Below are positions 15,899-24,793 of a DNA stretch of 64,000 bases, piece after piece (within the stretch, counting starts at the first letter, position 1; every line of letters begins with the position of its first letter). The notes beneath the pieces were generated by a model, which worked only from the letters and a program-made list of their open reading frames with translations, did not search any database and was not told the DNA's origin. The position numbers were made by a program, and so were the translations under genes. The stretch comes from Clostridium nigeriense (GTDB taxonomy: Bacteria > Bacillota > Clostridia > Clostridiales > Clostridiaceae), in contig NZ_LT575472.1 in NCBI RefSeq assembly GCF_900086595.1, positions 1,943,971-2,007,970 on the forward strand, in the 5' to 3' direction.

Positions 15899-17599
15899 AT
15901 GGCAGATGTTTTTCAGTTGGAAAGTAGTATAAAGCTTGATTCTAAAGATGTTCTAGAACAATTAAAAAAGTTGGATAGCCAATTCGAGGAAACATCGGAT
16001 TCAGCAGAAAAGGCAGAAAGTAGATTTAGTAAGTTTTCTAAAGGATTAGGAGATGTAAGTAAAACTTTAGGTAATGTTGGCAAAAAGATTGGTGATTTTG
16101 GTAGCAAGTTAACCAATATAGGTGGAAATTTAACAACAAAAGTGACTGCTCCAATAGGGGTAGCCTTTGGATTGCTTACAAAGGGAACTGAAGAGTTAAG
16201 AATGGATTTATCTAAACTAGAAGCGAATGTAAATAGTGCTGGAGCAAGTGTTGAAAAAACTAACTCACAATTTAAATATTTAAGTGCAATAACGGGAGAA
16301 GCAGATAGTAGTATTGAGGCTTTATCTAACTTATTAAGTAGTGGACTTACAGAAACGCAAATGCAACAAGCCGTAGATAACTTAAGTGGAGCAATAATTA
16401 AATTTCCAGATACATTAAAAATAGAATCTTTGGCAGATAGTTTACAAGAAACTTTAGCAACGGGACAAGCAACAGGACAATATGGAGAATTGTTAGAAAG
16501 GCTAGGAATTAATCTAGATGTTTTTAATGCAGGACTTCAAGACGCAACTAAAAATGGAACTGCTCAACAATATGCTTTAGATATTCTTGCTAAAAATGGC
16601 ATGGCGGGTTTAAATGAAGAGTATAGGAAAAATAATGAAGAAACAATTAAAAATGCTGAAGCTCAACAAGAATTACAGATGAAGTTTGCAGAACTTGGGG
16701 CAAAAATAACACCAGTATTAACACAAATAACTGAATTTGGTACTAAGATTACAGATGCATTTTTAAATATGGATAAAGGAACACAGGATACTATATTAAA
16801 AATACTTGGATTTGTTGCAGTATTGGGACCATTATTAACGGTAGGTGGAAATATAGCTAAAGTTATTGGAGGGGTTTCAACAGTTTTTTCTACAGTTAGC
16901 GGAGCAATTGGAGTAGTAGCGACTGGTGCAACAGCGGCAACTCCTGCGATAGGTGCATTAGCTGGAGTATTTACTTTTTTAACAAGTCCAATTGGGTTAG
17001 TCATTATCGCTATAACAGCATTGATAGCAATTGGCGTTTTACTTTGGAAAAATTGGGATACAGTTAAAGAAAAAGCTGGGCAATTGGGTGAGTGGTTATC
17101 ATCTACCTTTGAAGGTATAAAAACATCTATAACTGGGGCTATAGAATCAGCGGTTAATAGTGTAACAAATAAATTTAACAGTATGAAGGAAAAGGTGTCT
17201 GATGTAATAGGGTCTATAAAAGGATTCTTTACTAATTTAAGATTGCCAGAAATAAAGATACCACATATAAAACTACCTCACTTTAATTTAACTGGTTCAT
17301 TTAGCTTAAAACCACCATCTGTTCCAAGATTAAATGTAGACTGGTATTCCGAAGGTGCTATATTTACTAAAAAGACAGTGTTAGGAAACGGAATTGGTGT
17401 TGGTGATGCAAATAAAGGTCAAGGAAATAACGCTGAAGGAATAATACCTTTAGATATTCTATGGGATAAGATGGATAAGATAGCTAGTAGACCAATTCAA
17501 ATATTTATAACAGCTAGAGAGTTGGCAAGAGCAACAGCAAGTGAAATGAAAAATGAGTTGAATAAATTAGAAATGAAAGATGTTAGATTTGTGTACTAA
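15899..17599 (+). CDS. Tape measure protein
   Basis: The 566-residue protein starts behind AGAAAGGAGG. Residues 1-150 are charged and coiled-coil-like with LESSIKLDSKDVLEQLKKLDSQFEE. Residues about 300-385 are hydrophobic with two or more membrane-like segments (ILGFVAVLGPLLTVGGNI and PIGLVIIAITALIAIGVLLW), as expected for the pore-forming part. The C-terminal region has KFNSMKEKVSDVIGSIKGFF. Tape measure length sets tail length, so this short protein predicts a tail of roughly 80-90 nm by the usual 1.5 angstrom per residue rule. Confidence 0.9.
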   Translation: MADVFQLESSIKLDSKDVLEQLKKLDSQFEETSDSAEKAESRFSKFSKGLGDVSKTLGNVGKKIGDFGSKLTNIGGNLTTKVTAPIGVAFGLLTKGTEELRMDLSKLEANVNSAGASVEKTNSQFKYLSAITGEADSSIEALSNLLSSGLTETQMQQAVDNLSGAIIKFPDTLKIESLADSLQETLATGQATGQYGELLERLGINLDVFNAGLQDATKNGTAQQYALDILAKNGMAGLNEEYRKNNEETIKNAEAQQELQMKFAELGAKITPVLTQITEFGTKITDAFLNMDKGTQDTILKILGFVAVLGPLLTVGGNIAKVIGGVSTVFSTVSGAIGVVATGATAATPAIGALAGVFTFLTSPIGLVIIAITALIAIGVLLWKNWDTVKEKAGQLGEWLSSTFEGIKTSITGAIESAVNSVTNKFNSMKEKVSDVIGSIKGFFTNLRLPEIKIPHIKLPHFNLTGSFSLKPPSVPRLNVDWYSEGAIFTKKTVLGNGIGVGDANKGQGNNAEGIIPLDILWDKMDKIASRPIQIFITARELARATASEMKNELNKLEMKDVRFVY

Positions 17600-17610
17600 G
17601 GGGGGATTAG

Positions 17611-18393
17611 ATGTTAAGTAAATACGGGAAATTAAGCACAACTGGAACTATACCTCAATATATGAATCCGTATCAAACCGTTGATTTAAAAGAGTTTGAA
17701 ATAATGTTTAATGGAAAAAAGTCAAGCTATTATGGTCTATTAGTTTCATCCTACCCAACCATACCTTGCTTAAACGAAGATGTTGAAGAAGTAGAGATAG
17801 AAGGTAGAAATGGAAGCTTAATAATTAAGAAAGGTACATATAAAAATAGAGAAATCAGCATTAGATTTAAGATGTTAGATAGTGATTTTTTTTGGAGTAG
17901 ATTCAAAAAAGCAGAAGTATGGTTAAGCGAAATAAGTGATAATAGATTACTATATGATAGAAAGGATAAGTGTTATATTGTAAAGCGTGTAGTTTTTGGA
18001 GATATTTCAAAAGAGTTAAGACTATATGGTGAATTTGAAGTTACTTTTATAGTTGAGCCTTTTCTTCAAGATTTATCAGTATTTTCTAGGTCATGGTTAG
18101 AGAATGAATATATAATTACCAATCAAGGTGACTTTGAAGCACCTCCAGAATTAAAATTCTATGGAGATGGTAATATCCAAGTAACTGTTAACGATGATAC
18201 ATTTACTATAAATAATGTAATAGAAGAAGTTACTATCAATTCTGAATTAATGTTGTGTTATGGAAAGAATAAAGAGAACAAATTACTTGATATGAATGGT
18301 GGTTTTCCAGTGTTAAAAAAAGGAGATAATGAGATTATAGTTTCTAGCAATGTAATTAAAACATCAATAAAATTTATAAATTATTATAGATAG
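17611..18393 (+). CDS. Distal tail protein (Dit)
   Basis: The 260-residue protein follows the tape measure and carries the Dit N-terminal fold: FNGKKSSYYGLLVSSYPTIPCLNEDVEEVEIEGRNG, then GTYKNREISIRFKML, with the conserved G-R-(N/D)-G loop. The C-terminal part, beginning near PFLQDLSVFSR, is the galectin-like half. Dit hexamers form the hub joining tube and tail tip. ATG 17641 is not needed; the listed ATG 17611 has AAGGGGG upstream. A terminator-like hairpin overlaps its stop. Confidence 0.82.
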   Translation: MLSKYGKLSTTGTIPQYMNPYQTVDLKEFEIMFNGKKSSYYGLLVSSYPTIPCLNEDVEEVEIEGRNGSLIIKKGTYKNREISIRFKMLDSDFFWSRFKKAEVWLSEISDNRLLYDRKDKCYIVKRVVFGDISKELRLYGEFEVTFIVEPFLQDLSVFSRSWLENEYIITNQGDFEAPPELKFYGDGNIQVTVNDDTFTINNVIEEVTINSELMLCYGKNKENKLLDMNGGFPVLKKGDNEIIVSSNVIKTSIKFINYYR

Positions 18394-18426
18394 AGAGTAT
18401 CTTTTACTTTCTATCTTTTATTTTTA
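18388..18426 (+). terminator. Terminator-like hairpin between Dit and second Dit-like gene
   Basis: AGATAGAGAGT (18388-18398) pairs with ACTTTCTATCT (18406-18416) over 11 bp with one G-U pair, followed by TTTATTTTTAT. The stop codon TAG lies inside the stem, so this may attenuate downstream expression. Confidence 0.6.
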
Positions 18427-18444
18427 TAGAAAGGAGATAGAAAT

Positions 18445-19227
18445 GTGAAGGATTTTAAATATAAAGGATTTTCTTCTAAGGAATTATATTCGACTGTTAG
18501 AGATAAATTTATGATAGAAGAACGTGAGCTTTATGAAGATGAAAATCTAACAAGTGGTAGAACGTATCTTTATAAACCAATTAGGATTAAAAAACTTAAT
18601 AAAATTACTAATAAAGCTGTAGCGTTTAAAAAGATAGATTTAGATTATTTAAATAGTTGGCTACTTAATAATAAAGATTATGAAGTATTAGAAATAGATG
18701 GATATGTTTATAAAGCATTATTTTTTCCAGCTAACGATTTATATACTAAAGATGCTGATAAGGGCTATATAGACTTAAAGGTTAGGTTATATAAGAATGC
18801 CCTTAGTAACATATACACATCCGAAAGAGTGCTTACTAATAGAATAGTAGATGGTGTAGATGAGAATGAAAAGCTAATGGATATTAGCAATAAAAGCAAT
18901 ATAGAAGGATTAATATTACATCCTAATTTTATAATATCTAATATTCCAAGAAGGGGATTCGATTCTGCTACTACTATAGTAATAGAAAACACTTCTATTA
19001 GTAATAATAAATTAACTATAAACCTAGTTGAAAATGAAAAGTTATATATTAATGGGAAAAATGATTATATAGAGAGTAATAAAAAGAGATATATAGATAA
19101 AACTGGTGAATATATAAAGCTTAAAGAAGGTTTAAATGCAATTAAATTAAAATCTAATGGCTATTGTAAAATAAATATTTCTTTCCAGCAAGAATTTAAT
19201 ATAGAGGGGGTGTGGAATCTTGAGTAA
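18445..19227 (+). CDS. Second Dit-like / phage tail domain protein (260 aa)
   Basis: This protein is exactly as long as the preceding Dit and has the same opening pattern (YKGFSSKELYSTVRDKFMIEERELYED). It continues with a strand-rich domain including LDYLNSWLLNNKDYEVLEIDGYVYKALFFP, which resembles Dit/tail-protein baseplate subunits. GTG 18445 is the start: the ATG at 18443 is followed at once by TGA, and AAAGGAGATAG lies upstream. Its end overlaps the tail tip gene by 8 bases. It may be a structural paralogue of Dit forming a second hub ring or carbohydrate-binding module. Confidence 0.6.
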   Translation: MKDFKYKGFSSKELYSTVRDKFMIEERELYEDENLTSGRTYLYKPIRIKKLNKITNKAVAFKKIDLDYLNSWLLNNKDYEVLEIDGYVYKALFFPANDLYTKDADKGYIDLKVRLYKNALSNIYTSERVLTNRIVDGVDENEKLMDISNKSNIEGLILHPNFIISNIPRRGFDSATTIVIENTSISNNKLTINLVENEKLYINGKNDYIESNKKRYIDKTGEYIKLKEGLNAIKLKSNGYCKINISFQQEFNIEGVWNLE

Positions 19228-21745
19228 ATCGATAAAAGTTGCTTTATTTTCACCTAAGACACCAAAGAGTAAGGTTTTAACTTCGAATGGAGAATATATA
19301 TTAGATGATATATGTTTAGACATATATTCAACCGAAGAATTGGCGAACTTAAATTATGATTTTGAGGCGGTATTTTTAGTAGATAAAGCAGGGAAATATA
19401 AACATATAGTAGAAGAAGGTATTTTAAAAGTAAAAGAACAATACGGAGATGAAATCTTTAAAATTTGCAAGGTTCGTAAAGACATGAATGAAGTAATGGT
19501 TTATGGTAGACAGATTACCATAGATAGTTCTTTAGGATGTTGGTTAGGAGATGTAAGACCTACATCATTGAATGGGCAAGCTTCTTTGGAGTATATGTTA
19601 CATGGTACAAATGAATATATAAATAATAAACAATATGCGAGAGAATTAGAATTATTTTCTGATATTACAAAGACAAATACAGCATATTATCAAGATATGA
19701 ATTTATATCGAGCTTTACATGATACAGAACAAAGTTTTAAAAATCGTTGGGGTGGTGAAGTTCAAAGACGTGGATATAGAATTAATATTAATAATAGAAT
19801 TGGAACTAATAGAGGATTTCAGGTTAGGTCTAATAAGAATCTATTAGGTTTTGAAGTTGAAACCAATGTTGATTCTGTTGTTACTAGAATCAAACCAAAG
19901 GGATTTGATGGAATTACTATAGATGGCTATGTAGATTCACCTTTAATAAAGAATTATTCTAGAATTTATACAAGAGAAATAAAATATGAAGACATAAAAG
20001 TTAAAGGTGAAAATAGTGATGAAGGATACGATACACTTGCAGAAGCACAAACTGAATTAATCAGACGAGCTACAGAAGAATATACAGAAAATCACATAGA
20101 TGAGATTCAAGCTACTTATACAATTAGTTTTTTAGATTTATCCAAAACAGAAGAATATAAAGATTATGCAATTTTAGAAAGATGTTATATAGGCGATACA
20201 GTAAATGTCTATGAGGAAAAACTAGGTATCAATATAAATGTAAGGGTTAATAAAATTAAGTATGACATACTTTCACAAGAAGTTATTGAAATAGAATTAA
20301 CTAATAGTGATTTAAATAAATACAAAGTACCTTCTATTATAGATATTAAAAATCAGCTTGATTCAATTCCTTCTAGTGACTCTATTTTAAGTGAAGCTAA
20401 GAAGAATGCAACTGATTTGATAAATTTAGGGCTAAAAGATAGCTATGTAATAGTAAGAAAAAATGAAATATTAATAATGGATACACAAGACATTAATACT
20501 GCTAAAAATGTTTGGAGATGGAATAATGGTGGACTTGGTTTTTCTTCTACAGGATATTATGGTGAGTTCGGAACTGCAATAACTAGGGATGGGAAAATAG
20601 TTGCTGATTTTATAACTACAGGACTATTAAATGCAAACTTAATAAAGACTGGTATATTAGGTAGTTTTAATGGAAAGTCATGGATTAACATGGAGAATGG
20701 TACTTTTAACTTCGGAAATAAATTAATATACGATGGTGATACAGTATCTTTAGATGGAACTTTCGAAACTCATAATTCTAATGGTAGCAATGCAATAAAA
20801 ATCGAAAAGGTTAAAATGCATTTTTACGAATGGAACACAAGTGGTAGAACTGTTGGAACAATTTACAGTGGGGAAGATACTAGTAATTCATCTATTAAAA
20901 GCATTAATATGTCTAATTCAATGACAGCTTATTTAATGTTAGGTTATGAAATAAGCAATGGAACTAAGAATTCTTATATAGTTTTTGATAAGTATAATAA
21001 GGTAGGAAAATATAATGTTCCTATAAATGTAACAGAAAATAGTGAATTTTATGCGAATGCTTATTTCCCAAATCAAGTTATTTTAGGTTCAACTAAAAAT
21101 ACAAACAATCCTAGTATCTTTAGAGGTATCAATGGCAATGTTTTAGTGTTAGATATAGATACATCTAATGAGGATAACGGTTTTCAGATTCAGAGCAAGT
21201 CTGGAGGAGTACCAATAAGTATTAAAGGGGGAAGAAGTTACCCAATTAATTTAAATCAAAACACACAAGTGTTAGGTAGTTTTAGTGTATCTGGAAGTAA
21301 AAATTCTATACAAGATACAATGAATTATGGTGAACGTTTAATCAATGCTTATGAAACAGCTGAATACTACTTTGCAGATATTGGTTCGGGAGTGATAAAT
21401 AATAATGGTGAGTGCATTATATGGATTGATGAAATTTTAAAAGAATGTATTAATACTAACTGTGAGTACCATGTATTTACACAAGTGTATGATGGTTCAA
21501 TAACAAGTATAGAAAGATTTGAAGACTATTTTATTGTATATGGAAAAGCTGGTACAAACTTTGGATGGGAATTGAAGGCAAAAAGAAAAGGTTATGAAAA
21601 TGTAAGATTAGATTCTCCAGAAATAGGAAGTGTTGAAGATATACCTATTTTTACTGAAGAAGATTTAAATCCTAAAACAAGTGAGGATATATTAATACAA
21701 GAGTTGGAATTTAATTTAGAAGAAGTCTTAATGGAGGTGGTATAA
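19220..21745 (+). CDS. Tail tip / tail-associated protein with prophage endopeptidase-type N-terminus
   Basis: TTG 19220 follows GGGGGTG and overlaps the previous gene. Residues about 1-380 form the phage tail hub domain (PF06605-like): MLHGTNEYINNKQYARELELFSD, RWGGEVQRRGYRININNRIG and FEVETNVDSVVTRIKPKGFDG are characteristic. Residues about 380-500 are the linker (GLLNANLIKTGILGSFNGKSW). The C-terminal 300 residues contain beta-rich repeats such as GINGNVLVLDIDTSNEDNGF, probably the receptor-binding fiber part. No lysozyme or CHAP motif is visible. The protein ends the tail module. Confidence 0.82.
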   Translation: MSKSIKVALFSPKTPKSKVLTSNGEYILDDICLDIYSTEELANLNYDFEAVFLVDKAGKYKHIVEEGILKVKEQYGDEIFKICKVRKDMNEVMVYGRQITIDSSLGCWLGDVRPTSLNGQASLEYMLHGTNEYINNKQYARELELFSDITKTNTAYYQDMNLYRALHDTEQSFKNRWGGEVQRRGYRININNRIGTNRGFQVRSNKNLLGFEVETNVDSVVTRIKPKGFDGITIDGYVDSPLIKNYSRIYTREIKYEDIKVKGENSDEGYDTLAEAQTELIRRATEEYTENHIDEIQATYTISFLDLSKTEEYKDYAILERCYIGDTVNVYEEKLGININVRVNKIKYDILSQEVIEIELTNSDLNKYKVPSIIDIKNQLDSIPSSDSILSEAKKNATDLINLGLKDSYVIVRKNEILIMDTQDINTAKNVWRWNNGGLGFSSTGYYGEFGTAITRDGKIVADFITTGLLNANLIKTGILGSFNGKSWINMENGTFNFGNKLIYDGDTVSLDGTFETHNSNGSNAIKIEKVKMHFYEWNTSGRTVGTIYSGEDTSNSSIKSINMSNSMTAYLMLGYEISNGTKNSYIVFDKYNKVGKYNVPINVTENSEFYANAYFPNQVILGSTKNTNNPSIFRGINGNVLVLDIDTSNEDNGFQIQSKSGGVPISIKGGRSYPINLNQNTQVLGSFSVSGSKNSIQDTMNYGERLINAYETAEYYFADIGSGVINNNGECIIWIDEILKECINTNCEYHVFTQVYDGSITSIERFEDYFIVYGKAGTNFGWELKAKRKGYENVRLDSPEIGSVEDIPIFTEEDLNPKTSEDILIQELEFNLEEVLMEVV

Positions 21746-21934
21746 ATGAAAATATTAACAGGTTTTGCAATAATAAAAGATGCGATAGGTCATAGAATTA
21801 CATATACCCATAGCGAAGTAGATGAAAAAGGAACTATTATAAGTAGTAATAATAAAGAAAGCTTCATAGTTATGGATGATGAAGTTAAAGGATTAATAGG
21901 TAAATTAGAAGATAAGATATCAGAGAGATTATAA
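21746..21934 (+). CDS. Small phage protein after the tail tip gene (62 aa)
   Basis: The gene follows the tail tip stop codon immediately, with AATGGAGGTGG as ribosome site, and ends before a terminator. The beta-rich N-terminal half (ILTGFAIIKDAIGHRITYTHSEVDEKG) and helical end (VKGLIGKLEDKISERL) resemble short proteins often found between tail tip and lysis genes, of unknown role. It is too hydrophilic to be a holin. Confidence 0.55.
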   Translation: MKILTGFAIIKDAIGHRITYTHSEVDEKGTIISSNNKESFIVMDDEVKGLIGKLEDKISERL

Positions 21935-21949
21935 AATATACATATAAAA

Positions 21950-21982
21950 GGTTAGGCATTATAAGTGTCTAGCCTTATTTTT
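21950..21982 (+). terminator. Intrinsic terminator of the late operon
   Basis: GGTTAG (21950-21955) pairs with CTAGCC (21969-21974) with one G-U pair and is followed by TTATTTTTT. It closes the structural unit before the integrase region. Confidence 0.65.
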
Positions 21983-22054
21983 TAGTGATTTTTTAAGTTC
22001 TAGTATTAAAAGATAGTACATAAAATATAAAGAATTAATTGAAAGGAGTAATTT

Positions 22055-22141
22055 ATGTTAAGAGTAAAAGAAGAAATTGTAAAAAATAATAATGAAAGCA
22101 AGGAGGAGATAGCAAAAAAACTTTACAATTTATTAAAGTAG
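22055..22141 (+). CDS. Short peptide (28 aa) upstream of the integrase
   Basis: ATG 22055 has a good GAAAGGAG ribosome site and encodes a 28-residue, charged helical peptide (with KEEIVKNNNESKEEIAKKLY). It lies between the late terminator and the integrase. Small basic or charged peptides next to large serine integrases include recombination directionality factors, but this one is very short and is not recognised as such. Confidence 0.35.
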   Translation: MLRVKEEIVKNNNESKEEIAKKLYNLLK

Positions 22142-22189
22142 GAATAGAGTTAAAATAAAGATATAAATAATATACAAAGGGTGATAAAC

Positions 22190-23701
22190 ATGAAAACTGC
22201 AATATATGTAAGACAATCTTTAGAAAAAAAAGATAGTTTAAGTTTAGAAGGACAGGAAGATTTATGTAAAAAACAATTATTAGAATGTGAAACTTTTGAA
22301 GTATATTCTGATAGTGGTTTTAGTGGTAAGAATATAAACAGACCTGCCATGACTAAATTAGTTGAAGATATTGAAGCTGGATTAATTTCCAAAGTTATTT
22401 GTTATAAATTAGATAGAATAAGTAGAAGTATATTAGATTTTAATAATTTATTTGTATTGTTTCAGAAATATAAAGTTGAATTTATTTCGTGTACAGAAAG
22501 TTTAGATACTTCTAATCCTATGGGAAGAGCTATGATTAATATCATTGCTACATTTGCACAACTTGAACGTGAAACTATATCAATGAGAATAAAAGATAAT
22601 TATTATAAAAGAGGAACAACAGGAGCATTTTTAGGAGGGACGGTTCCTTATGGATATAAAAAAGGTACAGAAATTATTAATGGTAAGAAAACTTCCATTC
22701 TAGAACCAAATGAAGAACAACTAGAAGTTATTAAAAGATTGTTTGAGGAATATTCAAATTCTATTAGGACCTTAGGAGATATCGTTAAAAATTTAAACAA
22801 AGAAGGGATTAAAACGGCTCAAGGAAGAACATGGAGTACTAGCACTGTTGGAAGATTGCTCAGAAGTTCTTTGTATGTTAAAGCGGATGTAGATATATAC
22901 AATTATTATAAATCTAAAGGTGCTATAATAACAAACGATATTGGTGATTTTGAGGGAGTTAATGGTCTGTTTATATATGGAGATAATAACAGTTCTAAAA
23001 GGAAAAATGAGGACGTAAAAGGACAAACAGCATCTCTTAGCTACCACGAAGGAATAATTGATTCTAAAACATTCCTAAAAGTTCAACATAGGTTAGATAA
23101 CAATAAACAAATTAATAACAATGGTGGCTACGGTAAGTTATCTTGGTTAACAGGAATTGTAAAATGTGGCAAGTGTTCTTATAGTATGAGTGCGGTTAAA
23201 AATTATTTAGGAAAACGCTATATGGTCTGCAAAGGAAGGGCTAATCATAATGGTTGCGAAGGACATTCTAAAGCTATTTTAGCAGAAGAGTTAGAATTGT
23301 TAATTCAAAATAAGATTATAAATAAAATTGAGGAATTAAGTAAGGTTAAATTAAGTTTAGAAACTAAACAAACTACTAATATTAATAAACTCAAAATGGA
23401 GCTTTCAAAAATAGATGAAGATATTAATAATCTAATGTCTAAAGTATTAACTGCTAATGACATTTTAATGGAATATATTAATATCGAAATTAAGAAATTA
23501 GACGATCAAAAGAAGTTGATATTTAATAAGATTCAAGAAGAAACAATAAAACAAGATAGTATTGATTCTGTTGAAAATATAATTAAGAAAGGTTTAAATT
23601 TTGAAAATTTAGATTTTGAACTTAAAAAAGATATATGCAAAACTTTAATTAACAAAATCTTAATTGTAGATGAGGATATAACTATCGAATGGAAGGTTTA
23701 A
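22190..23701 (+). CDS. Large serine integrase
   Basis: Residues 1-150 are the serine recombinase catalytic domain (KTAIYVRQS with catalytic Ser near residue 10, then GFSGKNINRPAM and DRISRSILDF). Residues about 165-270 hold the recombinase domain (GGTVPYGYKKG, RTLGDIVKNLNKEGIKTAQGR). A zinc ribbon (CGKCSYSM with a later C and C) lies near 325-360, followed by a coiled-coil C-terminal part that controls directionality. ATG 22190 has AAAGGGTG upstream; the frame also has GTG 22181. It integrates the phage, and its gene ends about 30 bases from the right junction. Confidence 0.93.
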   Translation: MKTAIYVRQSLEKKDSLSLEGQEDLCKKQLLECETFEVYSDSGFSGKNINRPAMTKLVEDIEAGLISKVICYKLDRISRSILDFNNLFVLFQKYKVEFISCTESLDTSNPMGRAMINIIATFAQLERETISMRIKDNYYKRGTTGAFLGGTVPYGYKKGTEIINGKKTSILEPNEEQLEVIKRLFEEYSNSIRTLGDIVKNLNKEGIKTAQGRTWSTSTVGRLLRSSLYVKADVDIYNYYKSKGAIITNDIGDFEGVNGLFIYGDNNSSKRKNEDVKGQTASLSYHEGIIDSKTFLKVQHRLDNNKQINNNGGYGKLSWLTGIVKCGKCSYSMSAVKNYLGKRYMVCKGRANHNGCEGHSKAILAEELELLIQNKIINKIEELSKVKLSLETKQTTNINKLKMELSKIDEDINNLMSKVLTANDILMEYINIEIKKLDDQKKLIFNKIQEETIKQDSIDSVENIIKKGLNFENLDFELKKDICKTLINKILIVDEDITIEWKV

Positions 23702-23745
23702 TTTTTTATAATTTTCTATTTACAAATGCATTGGATGTTGACTCT
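23702..23745. other. Right attachment junction (attR), inferred
   Basis: Sequence after the integrase stop is phage-like AT-rich DNA up to about 23730; from about 23733 it encodes the deacetylase motif DVDSVDW. Such serine-integrase junctions usually share only a few bases with attB, so the crossover point cannot be fixed without the left junction. Palindromic ATGCAT is at about 23726-23731. Confidence 0.6.
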
Positions 23746-23973
23746 GTTGATTGGAAGCAAGCAGGGGCGGAGGTCGAATATAATAGAGTTATGAAAAAGG
23801 TCTCTCCTGGTTCTATATTATTGTTTCATAACAATGCTAAATATACTCCGGGCAATTTAGATAGAATTATAAAAGAACTTCAAGAGGGTGGATATAAGTT
23901 TGTGACAGTAGGAGAAATGATTTACTATAATGACTATATAATTAATGAAAAAGGTGAACAAATAAAAAATTAA
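23733..23973 (+). pseudogene. 3' fragment of a host polysaccharide deacetylase (interrupted by the prophage)
   Basis: From about 23733 the frame encodes DVDSVDWKQAGAEVEYNR, then SPGSILLFHNNAKYTPGNLDRIIKELQEGGYKFVTVGEMI and ends NEKGEQIKN. This is the C-terminal third of a NodB-type polysaccharide deacetylase, with the D-S-x-D-W and P-G-S-I-x-L-x-H-N motifs, most like clostridial sporulation-associated members (PdaB-like). The N-terminal half is not on this side, so the prophage has split the gene. An ATG at 23689 in frame has no ribosome site. If the phage excises, an intact gene could be restored. Confidence 0.85.
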
Positions 23974-23983
23974 TTAAAAAATA

Positions 23984-24013
23984 TTGAAAAATGATGATAT
24001 AATGTATTATAAT
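23984..24013 (+). promoter_or_regulatory. Promoter of the SSB-like gene
   Basis: TTGAAA (23984-23989), 18 bases, then TATAAT (24008-24013). Confidence 0.6.
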
Positions 24014-24083
24014 GGAAATATATCCAGTGGGGTTAAAATAGCAAAGGAATAAAAAATATTACTAAGGGAGAGAGGGGTTAGTG

Positions 24084-24749
24084 ATGGACAACTTGATGTT
24101 AAATAACAAGATTTATTTAGAGGGAAGTGTAGTATCAGAATTAGAATTTAGCCATGAAATGTATGGGGAAGGGTTTTATACGTTTTCAATGGAAGTTATG
24201 AGGCTTAGTGATTCAGTGGATATTTTAAATATAACGGTTTCTGAGAGACTTATAGCGAATATGGATTTATCTATAGGGAAAGATATAATAGTAGATGGTC
24301 AATTAAGATCCTATAATAAGTTTGTAGATGGATCTAATAAGCTTATATTAACAGTTTTTGCTAGAAACATAGAACCTTGCATAGAAAGAAGTAAAAATCC
24401 TAATGAAATTTTCTTGGATGGATTTATTTGTAAGGAACCTGTTTATAGAACAACACCATTTGGAAGAGAAATTGCCGATGTATTATTAGCAGTAAATAGA
24501 GCTTATAATAAATCAGATTATATTCCTACAATTGCTTGGGGAAGAAACTCTAGATTCTGTCAAAGCTTAGAAGTAGGAGATAATATTAGAGTTTGGGGAA
24601 GGCTACAAAGTAGAGAATATCAAAAGAAAGTAAGCGATACAGAAGTAATTAAGAAGATTGCTTATGAAGTATCTGTTTCTAAAATGGAAAAAGTTCAAAA
24701 TGAAGAGTCTGAACCTGTAAATGAAATTGATGAACAAGAAGTAATGTAG
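24084..24749 (+). CDS. Single-stranded DNA-binding-like protein with two OB-type halves
   Basis: The product (about 221 aa) contains two beta-barrel-like repeats. The first spans about 5-110 (NKIYLEGSVVSELEFSHEMYGEGFYTF to FARNIEPC) and the second about 115-200 (NEIFLDGFICKEPVYRTTPFGREI to GDNIRVWGRL). The repetition and the G-x-(F/Y)-x-F, V-W-G-R motifs fit a duplicated primosomal/SSB OB-fold, as in clostridial SSB-like proteins. ATG 24084 has GAGAGGGG upstream. It stands alone with promoter and terminator and binds ssDNA in replication or repair, by inference. Confidence 0.7.
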   Translation: MDNLMLNNKIYLEGSVVSELEFSHEMYGEGFYTFSMEVMRLSDSVDILNITVSERLIANMDLSIGKDIIVDGQLRSYNKFVDGSNKLILTVFARNIEPCIERSKNPNEIFLDGFICKEPVYRTTPFGREIADVLLAVNRAYNKSDYIPTIAWGRNSRFCQSLEVGDNIRVWGRLQSREYQKKVSDTEVIKKIAYEVSVSKMEKVQNEESEPVNEIDEQEVM

Positions 24750-24759
24750 AAATAAATTA

Positions 24760-24793
24760 GGGTGAAAAGTTTAGCTTTTCACCCTTTATTTTC
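24760..24793. terminator. Bidirectional terminator between the SSB-like gene and dapH
   Basis: A perfect 10-bp stem GGGTGAAAAG (24760-24769) / CTTTTCACCC (24775-24784) with a T run on the + side and an A-rich flank, serving the convergent dapH too. Confidence 0.85.

Larger units (their letters stand above)
1..23735. mobile_element. Integrated siphophage (prophage), right-hand part; left end outside window
   Basis: A continuous run of phage genes on the + strand: replication-like ATPase, terS, terL, portal, head morphogenesis, scaffold, capsid, connectors, tail tube, tail chaperones, tape measure, Dit, tail tip, then a large serine integrase. The integrase stop codon at 23699-23701 lies about 30 bases before sequence that encodes the C-terminus of a host polysaccharide deacetylase, which marks the right phage-host junction (attR). 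The left junction is not in the window. Gene content indicates a long-tailed, non-contractile phage. No lysis genes, repressor or excisionase are recognised in this part. Confidence 0.95.

Noticed and set aside
23689-23732. ATG 23689 as the start of a complete 94-residue deacetylase-like gene
   Set aside because: It lies within the integrase gene without a ribosome site. Homology to deacetylases begins only near 23733, so it is a truncated host gene.
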